Position numbers and translations under genes: made by a program | Part shown: in pieces, positions 7,495-13,966 of the stretch | Layout: each line of letters opens with the position of its first letter | Position numbering within the stretch: the first letter of the stretch is position 1 | The notes under the pieces: generated by a model | The model's database searches: none | What the model was told of the DNA's origin: nothing | The model's input: only the letters and a program-made list of their open reading frames with translations | Assembly (NCBI GenBank): GCA_964586175.1 | Contig: CAZPGL010000040.1 | Location: forward strand, 1 to 18,644 | Direction of reading: 5' to 3' | Source: CAZPGL01 sp964586175 | Lineage (GTDB): Bacteria > Actinomycetota > Acidimicrobiia > Acidimicrobiales > MedAcidi-G1 | DNA length: 18,644 nucleotides

Positions 7495-7773
7495 ATGGAG
7501 GGCACCGCGGTCGAGAACACGGCGACGCTACGCGTGCCTCCGTCCTCGGCGTTCGTCGATCTCCCACGCATCGGGTTGGCCACCATCCTGCGTATCTACC
7601 GCATCGACCCGGCCGACATCGGCGACCTGATGGTGTCGGTGCAACAGGCGGCCGGCGAGTTGATCGGCGACGGCGGCGACGTCGAGATCGACTACCGCAT
7701 CGACGACACGGAGGTCCGGGTCGATTTGAACGGTGCCGGACGCACCGTGCGCCTGTCGGCTCCCCGGCCCTGA
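7495..7773 (+). CDS. small degenerate RsbW/GHKL-like protein
   Basis: This 92-residue protein opens like actinobacterial anti-sigma/serine-kinase ATPases: VPPSSAFVDLPRIGLATILR, then DPADIGDLMVSVQQAAGELI, followed by a short beta hairpin. In active RsbW-type GHKL kinases the N-box helix reads roughly V-D-E-A-x-x-N. Here the aligned stretch is V-Q-Q-A-A-G-E, so both the catalytic Glu and the Mg-binding Asn are replaced. The ATP-lid glycine boxes are absent because the protein ends early. It is probably a non-catalytic relic or a protein-binding remnant. The family link is by pattern only. CAGACT sits six bases before the ATG, one base off a leaderless -10. It converges on dut. Confidence 0.75.
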   Translation: MEGTAVENTATLRVPPSSAFVDLPRIGLATILRIYRIDPADIGDLMVSVQQAAGELIGDGGDVEIDYRIDDTEVRVDLNGAGRTVRLSAPRP

Positions 7774-7793
7774 ACCGGACGGCCCCGGCCGAC

Positions 7794-8243
7794 TCAGCGG
7801 CCGCTGGAACCGAACCCGCCAGCACCCCGCTCGGAGTCGGGCAGCTCGTCGACCTCGACGAAGGCCACCTCCTCGACCCGTTGGATCACCAGCTGGGCGA
7901 TGCGCTCACCGCGGACCACCTCGAACGGCTCCGACGGGTCGGTGTTGACCAACAGCACCTTGAGCTCGCCGCGGTAGCCGGAGTCGATCAGGCCCGGAGT
8001 ATTGAGGCAGGTCACGCCGTGTTTCAACGCCAGGCCACTGCGGGGCTGCACGAACCCGGCGTAGCCCTCGGGGATGGCGATGGCCGCCCCAGTCGGCACC
8101 AGGGCCCGACCACCGCCCGGGGGCAGGGTCAGGGTCTCGCGGGCGACCAGGTCGGCACCCGCGTCCCCCGGCCGGGCGTAGGCCGGCAGCGGCAGATCGG
8201 CGTCGAGTCGGGTGATCGGGATGTCCAGCACGGCGGCGAGCAT
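7794..8243 (-). CDS. dut: dUTP diphosphatase
   Basis: All five trimeric dUTPase motifs are in order: PGDAGADL (motif 1), PRSGLALKHGV (2), GLIDSGYRGELKV (3), GERIAQLVIQ (4) and the C-terminal arm RGAGGFGSSGR (5). The enzyme hydrolyses dUTP to dUMP and pyrophosphate, keeping uracil out of DNA and feeding thymidylate synthesis. At 149 residues it is of normal length. I chose the ATG at 8243, giving MLAAVLDIPITRLD; a GTG at 8270 would add nine Arg-rich residues. It is divergent from orn. Confidence 0.95.
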   Translation of the reverse strand: MLAAVLDIPITRLDADLPLPAYARPGDAGADLVARETLTLPPGGGRALVPTGAAIAIPEGYAGFVQPRSGLALKHGVTCLNTPGLIDSGYRGELKVLLVNTDPSEPFEVVRGERIAQLVIQRVEEVAFVEVDELPDSERGAGGFGSSGR

Positions 8244-8292
8244 ATGCCGCACGGCCCGGCGGCGTTGCACCGTCGCCCGGGCACCCAGCCCG

Positions 8293-8298
8293 TAGGCT
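8293..8298 (+). promoter_or_regulatory. -10 box of a probable leaderless promoter (orn)
   Basis: TAGGCT ends seven bases before the GTG start of orn at 8306, and no Shine-Dalgarno sequence is present. Confidence 0.55.
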
Positions 8299-8305
8299 CA
8301 TCGCC

Positions 8306-8842
<537 letters not shown>

Positions 8843-8898
8843 CCGCCGACCGTGGCCGTGACCGTGAAGCCGCTTCGTCGCCCCCGATGACCCGGCCC

Positions 8899-8904
8899 TA
8901 GGGT
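8899..8904 (+). promoter_or_regulatory. -10 box of a probable leaderless promoter (MBL-fold hydrolase)
   Basis: TAGGGT ends seven bases before the GTG at 8912. This places the start there rather than at the in-frame GTG at 8903, which overlaps the box. Confidence 0.55.
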
Positions 8905-8911
8905 GGCCGCC

Positions 8912-10030
8912 GTGAGCCACCAGCACGGCGAGCACCCCGTGGCCGACCACGGTGCCGCCAAGCCCCTGAGGCAGGAACAGGAGCCGGCCGACAAGCAAGT
9001 CGCCGAGTTGGCACCTGGGCTCTACCGGATGCAGTTGCCCATCTCGATGCCGGGGCTGGGCCACGTCAACTGCTACGCCCTGGAAGACGAGCGGGGCCTG
9101 GCCCTCGTCGACCCCGGCCTGCCCGGGGAAGAATCGTGGTCGGCCCTCAACCAGCGTCTCGGCCAGATCGGCGCCCGGTTCGACCACGTGCACACCGCGG
9201 TCGTCACCCACAGCCACCCCGACCACTTCGGCGGCGTCAACCGGCTACGGGCCGAACACGACATCGAGGTCCTCACCCACGCCGACTTCTCGTCGGCCTA
9301 CGGCATGGACTCCATCGACGAACTCACCAAGGATCCCGAGATCGCCGCCCTCGACCTGGAGGACGACGAGGACCTGGCCGCCTTCCAGGAACGACTCCGC
9401 CGGCCCACCCCGTGGGGTACCTGGCGGGACGGCCCGCCCGCCGACGAGATGCGGCGGTGGGCGGCCATGGAGAAGGCCGGCGGGCCGATGTCGTTCCGTC
9501 TGCCCGACCCCAGCATCCGGGTGGCCGACGGCCAGGAGGTCACCCTCGGCGGCCGCACCTGGCTGGCCGTGCACACCCCGGGCCACACCCACGACCATCT
9601 GTGCCTGTACGACCCGAACGATGGGCTGTTCCTTTCCGGCGACCACGTGCTGCCCACCATCACCCCGCACATCGGTGGCATCGCCCAGATGTACGACCCG
9701 CTGGCCGTGTTCTTCCGCTCCCTCGAGTTGATGCACGAGTTCAGCGACGTCTCCACGGTGCTGCCGGCCCATGGGCACCCGTTCGACGACCTGGCCGGCC
9801 GGGCCGACGACATCGTCCACCACCACGAGGAACGCCTCGACCATCTCCGCCTCATCGGCGACGCCCTCGGTCGGGCCCCGGTCGAAACGTTCATGCAGCA
9901 TCTGTTCAAGGAACGCTCCTGGGGTGACATGGCGGCCAGCGAGACCTACGCCCACCTTGAACACCTCCGTATCCTCGGCGACGCCGATCAGGACGAAGAA
10001 CAGGGCCTCAAGCGGTATCTCGTCGCCTGA
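8912..10030 (+). CDS. metallo-beta-lactamase-fold hydrolase
   Basis: The 372-residue protein has a soluble N-terminal tail of about 25 polar residues, then the MBL fold. Zinc ligands are readable: THSHPDHFGG (HxHxDH), PGHTHDHLCLY, SGDHVL and LPAHGHPF. A long insert between the first two motifs (DELTKDPEIAA to GGPMSFRLP) is rich in Trp, Asp and Glu. The C-terminal part after AHGHPF (HHHEERLDHL, then SETYAHLEHLRILGD) is helical, like the small C-terminal domain seen in LACTB2-like or glyoxalase-II-like members. The substrate cannot be told; a thioester, a nucleic acid and a lactone are all possible in this family. The GTG at 8912 is chosen from promoter spacing. Confidence 0.9.
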   Translation: MSHQHGEHPVADHGAAKPLRQEQEPADKQVAELAPGLYRMQLPISMPGLGHVNCYALEDERGLALVDPGLPGEESWSALNQRLGQIGARFDHVHTAVVTHSHPDHFGGVNRLRAEHDIEVLTHADFSSAYGMDSIDELTKDPEIAALDLEDDEDLAAFQERLRRPTPWGTWRDGPPADEMRRWAAMEKAGGPMSFRLPDPSIRVADGQEVTLGGRTWLAVHTPGHTHDHLCLYDPNDGLFLSGDHVLPTITPHIGGIAQMYDPLAVFFRSLELMHEFSDVSTVLPAHGHPFDDLAGRADDIVHHHEERLDHLRLIGDALGRAPVETFMQHLFKERSWGDMAASETYAHLEHLRILGDADQDEEQGLKRYLVA

Positions 10031-10045
10031 ACCGCTCAGGCCCCG

Positions 10046-10059
10046 AAAATGGTTTGACA
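10046..10059 (+). promoter_or_regulatory. AT-rich box plus TTGACA: candidate WhiB7-type autoregulated promoter
   Basis: AAAAT (10046-10050), three bases, then TTGACA (10054-10059). WhiB7 uses its AT-hook to bind an AT-rich patch just upstream of the -35 of its target promoters, including its own, and this spacing fits that design. The -10 at 17-bp spacing would be TGGAGT (10077-10082), a weak match. Confidence 0.5.
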
Positions 10060-10081
10060 GCCCCCACGGGCTGCGCTGGAG

Positions 10082-10110
10082 TGGTCACCCGGCGTGAACA
10101 CCCCTATCCT
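10082..10110 (+). promoter_or_regulatory. Second candidate promoter of the whiB7 leader (TGGTCA-17-TATCCT)
   Basis: TATCCT (10105-10110) is the best -10 in the gap, with TGGTCA 17 bp upstream as a weak -35. Transcription from it would start near 10117 and still include the whole upstream ORF. Confidence 0.45.
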
Positions 10111-10160
10111 GGGGTGGGCACACCACAGCGAACCCGACACGAAAGCCACCGAGCGACACC

Positions 10161-10340
10161 ATGCACGCCGCAAACCACCACCATCACGGCCCCACGGCCG
10201 GCCGGTCGGTGCTCGGCGCGCGTCTGCACGGCTCCGCCGACGTGCACGACTCGATGACCTACGCCACCAAGCCGTGGACCACCACGAACACCTTCGTGTT
10301 CTGGACCATCCACCAGCGACCTCGGGGAGCGACCAGCTGA
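10161..10340 (+). CDS. 59-codon upstream ORF / leader peptide of whiB7
   Basis: ATG at 10161 to TGA at 10338-10340. The peptide begins MHAANHHHHG and ends with a Trp/Thr-rich tail (KPWTTTNTFVFWTI) followed by HQRPRGATS. An internal ATG at 10254 would give 28 residues with the same end. Two 11-base blocks around its start are repeated at the start of whiB7. The stop codon lies inside a 14-bp palindrome, and the last codons form one arm of an alternative hairpin that competes with the terminator. WhiB7/WblC genes in other actinobacteria are known to be controlled by such uORFs, where slowed translation permits read-through. The peptide is inferred from sequence logic, not from a homologue. Confidence 0.6.
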   Translation: MHAANHHHHGPTAGRSVLGARLHGSADVHDSMTYATKPWTTTNTFVFWTIHQRPRGATS

Positions 10341-10368
10341 TCAGCTGAACGAACCCAACTTCCCGAGG
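10320..10368 (+). promoter_or_regulatory. Antiterminator hairpin competing with the whiB7 leader terminator
   Basis: CCTCGGGGA (10320-10328) can pair with TTCCCGAGG (10360-10368): nine pairs, one of them G-U. It encloses the palindrome CAGCTGATCAGCTG (10334-10347), which contains the uORF stop. The right arm shares AGG (10366-10368) with the 5' arm of the terminator, so the structures exclude each other. A ribosome finishing the uORF would cover the left arm and favour termination. Confidence 0.55.
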
Positions 10369-10402
10369 CCGCCGGAGCAATCCGGCGGCCTTCTCCGTTT
10401 TT
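10366..10402 (+). terminator. Intrinsic terminator (attenuator) upstream of whiB7
   Basis: AGGCCGCCGGA (10366-10376), a GCAA tetraloop and TCCGGCGGCCT (10381-10391) form a perfect 11-bp stem, followed by TTCTCCGTTTTT. It is the only intrinsic terminator with a T-run that I see in the window. It stands 70 bases before the whiB7 start, where it can only act as an attenuator or a leader-RNA terminator. Confidence 0.85.
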
Positions 10403-10471
10403 CGGCCCACCTGCCCACCGACCCCGACCGACCCGATCCGCGAACAGAAGCCACCGAGAGGACCACCGACC

Positions 10472-10807
10472 ATGCACGCACTCCAGTACGAACCCGAGGT
10501 CTGGCGCACCGACGCCGCATGCACCCGCCTGGGTGTGCCCACCGGGGTGTTCTTCTCGGATCATCTCGGTGACATCGCCCAGGCCAAGCGCATCTGCGCC
10601 GACTGCCCGGCCATGATCCCGTGCCTCGAAGCCGCCCTCACCCGACGCGAACCATGGGGTGTTTGGGGCGGACAGATCTTCCGCAACGGGAAGATGCTGG
10701 CCACCAAGCGACGACGGGGCCGCCCATCCAAGGTGCCCCGACCCGAGGACCAGCTGCCGGTGGTGCCGATCCCGGTCCACCTGCAGTCGGAGTTGCGCTC
10801 AGCCTGA
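10472..10807 (+). CDS. whiB7: WhiB7/WblC-type iron-sulfur transcription activator
   Basis: This 111-residue Wbl protein has C17, C42, C45 and C51 (C-x24-C-x2-C-x5-C) to hold a [4Fe-4S] cluster. EPWGVWGGQIF (60-70) is the turn that contacts region 4 of the main sigma factor, and KRRRGRP (79-85) is an AT-hook. The GVWGG-to-RGRP block closely resembles WhiB7, the activator of intrinsic antibiotic-resistance genes, which distinguishes it from WhiB1-WhiB4. A Pro-rich tail of about 25 residues after the hook is longer than I recall in mycobacterial WhiB7. GAGAGG about 14 bases upstream serves as ribosome-binding site. Expression is probably gated by the leader attenuator and by autoactivation. Its regulon is not visible here, apart from its own promoter. 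Confidence 0.9.
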   Translation: MHALQYEPEVWRTDAACTRLGVPTGVFFSDHLGDIAQAKRICADCPAMIPCLEAALTRREPWGVWGGQIFRNGKMLATKRRRGRPSKVPRPEDQLPVVPIPVHLQSELRSA

Positions 10808-10826
10808 ACGCAACGCTCCACATACC

Positions 10827-10897
10827 CGCTCCCGGCCCGGTGTCGGATCCCCACACCGGTTTCCCCCTCCGGCCGGCGCCGACACCGGCCGGGAGCG
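10827..10897. repeat. Long hairpin downstream of whiB7
   Basis: The left arm 10827-10846 and right arm 10879-10897 pair over 19 bp with a single bulged C, around a 32-nt loop. It starts 19 bases after the whiB7 stop. No T-tract follows. It may mark the transcript 3' end, slow decay or block read-through into the tlpA-like gene. The remaining gap to 10995 shows only that gene's -10 box. Confidence 0.7.
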
Positions 10898-10983
10898 CCA
10901 AGCCGCCAACCATGACGGGCCGGGGTGACGCCTCAGGCGAGCCCCGGCCCGTCGGCGCACCGGACGGCCGCGACCCGACGGGC

Positions 10984-10989
10984 TACGTT
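10984..10989 (+). promoter_or_regulatory. -10 box of a probable leaderless promoter (TlpA-like gene)
   Basis: TACGTT ends six bases before the GTG at 10996, which is also the start that gives a proper lipoprotein signal. The two lines of evidence agree. Confidence 0.6.
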
Positions 10990-10995
10990 GCCACC

Positions 10996-11484
10996 GTGCG
11001 CGGCGCATGGATCCTTCTGCTGGTGGTGGCCACGGGCTGCGGGTCACCGGCCGGGCCGGACACCCCGGCCACCGACGCGCTCAACCACCCCCTGGAGCTG
11101 GTCGACGGCGGCGCCACCACCCTGACCGCCCTCCACGCCGACGACGGTCGGCCGATAATCGTGAACCTGTGGGCGACCTGGTGCGCCCCGTGCCTCGATG
11201 AGATGCCCGACCTCGAGGCGGCCCACCGCCGCCACGGCGACCGCGTACGGTTCGTGGGCATCAACATCAGCGACTCCCCGACCCGGTCGGCCGAACGGGT
11301 GGCCGAACTCGGCATCACCTACCTGCTGGCCCGGGACCCCGACGGCGACCTCACAACGGCCCTCGGCGGCGTCGGTCTCCCCATCACCGCCTTCGTCGAC
11401 GCCGGCGGCCGGCTGACCGATGTCCACCAGGGGCGCTTGTCGCCCGAGGATCTCGAGTCGGCCATCGCCGAACTGGCACCATGA
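10996..11484 (+). CDS. TlpA-like thioredoxin-fold lipoprotein
   Basis: The frame is open further upstream, but the GTG at 10996 gives a compact lipoprotein signal (MRGAWILLLVVATGC, lipid Cys 15). The mature 147 residues are a TlpA/ResA-type thioredoxin: NLWATWCAPC (active site C63-x2-C66) and GLPITAFVD with the cis-Pro P129. Such proteins reduce disulfides outside the membrane, for example in apocytochrome c or copper-site chaperones, and receive electrons from CcdA. The gene sits 31 bp before a ccdA-type gene, which supports that partnership. Cytochrome oxidase genes lie 4-6 kb away, so haem-protein maturation is a plausible use; that last link is inference. Confidence 0.9.
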   Translation: MRGAWILLLVVATGCGSPAGPDTPATDALNHPLELVDGGATTLTALHADDGRPIIVNLWATWCAPCLDEMPDLEAAHRRHGDRVRFVGINISDSPTRSAERVAELGITYLLARDPDGDLTTALGGVGLPITAFVDAGGRLTDVHQGRLSPEDLESAIAELAP

Positions 11485-11515
11485 TCGGCACGGACGACGA
11501 CTCAAGGTGCCGGGC

Positions 11516-12601
11516 ATGATCGACGTCGGGCTGGCCCTGCCGTTCACCCTCGGGCTCGTCACCGCGGTCAACCCGTGCGGGTTCGCCATGCTGCCCACCT
11601 GGCTCGGCTACTTCCTCGGCCGCGACACCGCCGACCACGACGCCCGCCCCGAACAGATCCTGCGGGCCCTCATCGTGTCGACCGTCATGGCCGGCGGCTT
11701 CGTACTGGTCTTCGGCGCCATCGGCCTGGCCGTCACCCACCTCACCACCGAAGAGGCCATCGCCCGACGCACCCCATGGCTCACCGTCGTGGTCGGCATC
11801 CTGCTCATCCCCTACGGTCTGGCCCTCATCTCGGGGCGTCGCCTCACCCTGCCCATCCCCCGACCCCGTCGCGGCCCCCGCTCGAGCGAACTGTGGTCGG
11901 TGCTCGGCTTCGGAATGTCGTACGCCATCGTGTCGGTCGGGTGTGCCGCCCCCATCTTCCTGCTGCAGGTGGCCGGCAGCTTCAGCCGGGACGGCGTCGT
12001 CGACGGGGTCGCCACCTACCTGGCGTTCGCCGCCGGCATGACCGCGGTGGTCGCCGGCCTCACCCTGTCGCTGGCCATGGCCCGCGGCGGCCTGGTCCGC
12101 AACCTGCGGCGCCTGCTCCCCCACGTCGACCGCATCGGCGCCGTGTCCCTGGTACTCGGCGGCTGCTACCTCGTCGTCTACGGCATCTACGAGATCCGCA
12201 TCCTGAACGACCCCACCACCCCGTCCAACCCAGTCATCGACGGCGTCACCGACCTACAGGTCCATCTGACGGCCTGGACCACCCAGACCGGTGGCACCCG
12301 GGTCGGCACAGCTCTGTGGCTGCTCGTCGCCACCGTCCTGGTGTGGGGGCTCGGCCCGGCGCTGACCACCCCGGTCCGCCGCTGGGCCCAGGGGCTGACC
12401 ATCGCCGGTTGGGTGGCCGCCGAGGCGGTGTGGCAACGGGGCGAACTGCTGGTGCTGCCAATGGCCAGGCTGGTCGCCGCATGGCCCGACCGCATGGCCG
12501 GCTGGATCGACGACCCGACCCGATGGGCGGTGCCGCTCGAAATGCTGCTCAGCGCGGCCGTCCTGGGGACCCTCGTCGTCGCGGTACGGAGCCGGCGTTG
12601 A
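11516..12601 (+). CDS. CcdA/DsbD-family transmembrane thiol transporter
   Basis: This 361-residue membrane protein has C21 in VNPCGFAMLPTWLGYFLG and C143 in SVGCAAPIFLLQ, the two redox Cys that carry electrons across the membrane in CcdA. The first part (about 1-230) is the usual six-helix core. The C-terminal region (from about HLTAWTTQTGG) adds a further 130 residues with two or three hydrophobic segments (GTALWLLVATVLVWGLG, VPLEMLLSAAVLGTLVV), so it is longer than the usual 220-240 residues. The ATG at 11516 follows AAGGTG. Electrons from cytoplasmic thioredoxin would pass to the TlpA-like lipoprotein encoded just upstream. I leave the symbol open because the extension is unusual. Confidence 0.85.
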   Translation: MIDVGLALPFTLGLVTAVNPCGFAMLPTWLGYFLGRDTADHDARPEQILRALIVSTVMAGGFVLVFGAIGLAVTHLTTEEAIARRTPWLTVVVGILLIPYGLALISGRRLTLPIPRPRRGPRSSELWSVLGFGMSYAIVSVGCAAPIFLLQVAGSFSRDGVVDGVATYLAFAAGMTAVVAGLTLSLAMARGGLVRNLRRLLPHVDRIGAVSLVLGGCYLVVYGIYEIRILNDPTTPSNPVIDGVTDLQVHLTAWTTQTGGTRVGTALWLLVATVLVWGLGPALTTPVRRWAQGLTIAGWVAAEAVWQRGELLVLPMARLVAAWPDRMAGWIDDPTRWAVPLEMLLSAAVLGTLVVAVRSRR

Positions 12602-13227
12602 CCCCGGTGACCCGAGTCGACCATTTGACCGACCTGCTGGCCGTCCCCGGCGTGGTCGAAGAGCATGTGGCCGGGTCGCGTATCGGGGTGTGCTCGCTGC
12701 ACGGCGGGGGCCTCGAACGCACCACCGACGTGGTCGCCCGCGAGGTCGCCGCCCGCACCGGGGCCTCCTTCTACGGCGTCATCCAGCCCGACGGCTCCCG
12801 CCACCACCTGCCGTCCACCCGATTCGATCCGGCCCACTCGGGCCGACTCGCCGACTTCCTCGACGGCATCGACGTGGTCGTGTCGATCCACGGCTACGGG
12901 CGGGACGACGACTTCTGGGCCGTGCTGCTCGGTGGATCGAACCGGGATCTGGCCCACCACACCGCCGGATGCCTCCGTGGCCACCTGCCCGGCGACTACC
13001 GGGTCGTCGACGACCTGGACCTGATGCCCCGCAACCTGCGCGGTGTCCACCCCCGGAACCCGGTGAACCGGCCGGCCCACGGTGGCGTCCAGGTCGAGCT
13101 ACCGCCACCGGTGCGCTGGAACCGCGACACGTCCGACTGGTCGAGCGCCGACGACGACCCGCGGCCCGAGCAACTCGATGCCCTCATCGACGGTCTGGTC
13201 GAAGCGGTGGACCGCTGGGCGCAGTGA
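12598..13227 (+). CDS. poly-gamma-glutamate hydrolase-family protein (PF05908-like)
   Basis: This 209-residue soluble protein has the motif series of the poly-gamma-glutamate hydrolase family (zinc peptidases related to phage PghP and YjqB): VCSLHGGGLERTTDVVA (HGGxLE at 35-40), VVVSIHGYGRD (H98), LRGVHPRNPVNR and GGVQVELPPPVR (E167). The conserved His and Glu are the expected metal ligands and catalytic acid. The start may be TTG 12598, which overlaps the CcdA stop as TTGA and follows GGAG at good spacing, or GTG 12607. There is no signal peptide, so its substrate would be cytoplasmic or the protein non-classical. Its close coupling to the thiol genes is positional only. It converges on pdxH with four bases between. 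Confidence 0.85.
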   Translation: MTPVTRVDHLTDLLAVPGVVEEHVAGSRIGVCSLHGGGLERTTDVVAREVAARTGASFYGVIQPDGSRHHLPSTRFDPAHSGRLADFLDGIDVVVSIHGYGRDDDFWAVLLGGSNRDLAHHTAGCLRGHLPGDYRVVDDLDLMPRNLRGVHPRNPVNRPAHGGVQVELPPPVRWNRDTSDWSSADDDPRPEQLDALIDGLVEAVDRWAQ

Positions 13228-13231
13228 CGCT

Positions 13232-13867
13232 TCAGGGAGCCCGGCGTTCCACCAGCCAGGCGTCACCCGCCCGGCGGTACCGCAGCCGGTCGTGGAGGCG
13301 GTCGGGGCGCCCCTGCCAGAACTCGACCATCTCCGGAGCCACCCGGTAGCCACCCCAGTAGTCGGGGCGGTCGACGGTCCGGCCGGCCCAGCGTGCCTCC
13401 TCGGCGGCGAAGCGGTCGTCGAGCACCGAACGGTCGCCGACGATGGCGCTCTGGTCCGACGCCCAGGCGCCGATCTGGCTGCCCCTGGGTCGGGTCGTCC
13501 AGTAGCGGTCGGACTCGTCGTCACCGAGGCGTTCGGCCGTGCCGGTCACCCGGACCTGGCGACGCAGCTCGGTCCACGAGAACGTGAGGGCGGCCCGGCC
13601 CGAGGCTTCCAGTTCGACCGCCTTGTCGCTGGTGAAGTTGGTGAAGAACACGAACCCCTGCTCGTCAACCCGTTTGAGCAGCACGTTGCGGGCCGACGGC
13701 CAACCGTCGGGGGTGACGGTGGCGACGACCATGGCGTTGGGTTCCCAATAGCCGGCCGCTTCGACCTCGGCGAACCAGCGCTGGAACTGGGCGATCGGGT
13801 CGGCGGCCACGTCATCGACGTCGAGGCCCCGCTCCTCATAGGTCTCCCGTACCTCACTCAGATCCAC
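13232..13867 (-). CDS. pdxH: pyridoxamine 5'-phosphate oxidase
   Basis: This 211-residue FMN enzyme oxidises pyridoxine or pyridoxamine phosphate to pyridoxal 5'-phosphate. Visible motifs are DPIAQFQRWFAEV, the FMN-binding run ARNVLLKRVDEQGFVFFTNF with SDKAVEL (59-86), QVRVTGTAERL, SQIGAWASDQS and the C-terminal FWQGRPDRLHDR (183-194). These are in family order at the usual length. The GTG at 13867 is the only good start; TTGACT precedes it by seven bases, a poor -10. It is divergent from the crcB pair. Confidence 0.93.
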   Translation of the reverse strand: MDLSEVRETYEERGLDVDDVAADPIAQFQRWFAEVEAAGYWEPNAMVVATVTPDGWPSARNVLLKRVDEQGFVFFTNFTSDKAVELEASGRAALTFSWTELRRQVRVTGTAERLGDDESDRYWTTRPRGSQIGAWASDQSAIVGDRSVLDDRFAAEEARWAGRTVDRPDYWGGYRVAPEMVEFWQGRPDRLHDRLRYRRAGDAWLVERRAP

Positions 13868-13904
13868 GTCGTGGAGTCAACACCGCCAACCATCCCGATA
13901 CCAA

Positions 13905-13945
13905 CCAGACCGTGATCGGGGAACTGTCCCCATGTCACGGTCTGG
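13905..13945. promoter_or_regulatory. 41-bp inverted repeat upstream of crcB
   Basis: CCAGACCGTGA (13905-13915) and TCACGGTCTGG (13935-13945) are perfect 11-bp inverted copies. Inside, GGGGA (13918-13922) and TCCCC (13927-13931) pair around ACTG. It ends nine bases before the crcB -10 box, so it covers the -35 position. If crcB is leaderless, the repeat is not in its mRNA and would work as a DNA operator. Confidence 0.6.
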
Positions 13946-13954
13946 CGCCGAGCG

Positions 13955-13960
13955 TAGGTT
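13955..13960 (+). promoter_or_regulatory. -10 box of a probable leaderless promoter (crcB pair)
   Basis: TAGGTT ends six bases before the ATG at 13967. An alternative GTG at 13964 is only three bases away, so ATG is preferred. Confidence 0.55.
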
Positions 13961-13966
13961 GTCGTG

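Noticed and set aside
10054..10082. TTGACA-17-TGGAGT as a standard housekeeping promoter
   Set aside because: The -35 is perfect but the -10 lacks the conserved A at its second position. It is kept only as a candidate activator-dependent promoter.
11575..12597. N-terminal extension of the poly-gamma-glutamate hydrolase frame
   Set aside because: The upstream frame overlaps ccdA entirely and reads as Arg/Pro/His repeats. The family motifs begin only after 12598.
13868..13966. Fluoride riboswitch upstream of crcB
   Set aside because: I could not find the conserved core of the crcB-motif aptamer, and the -10 box six bases before the start leaves no leader to hold one.
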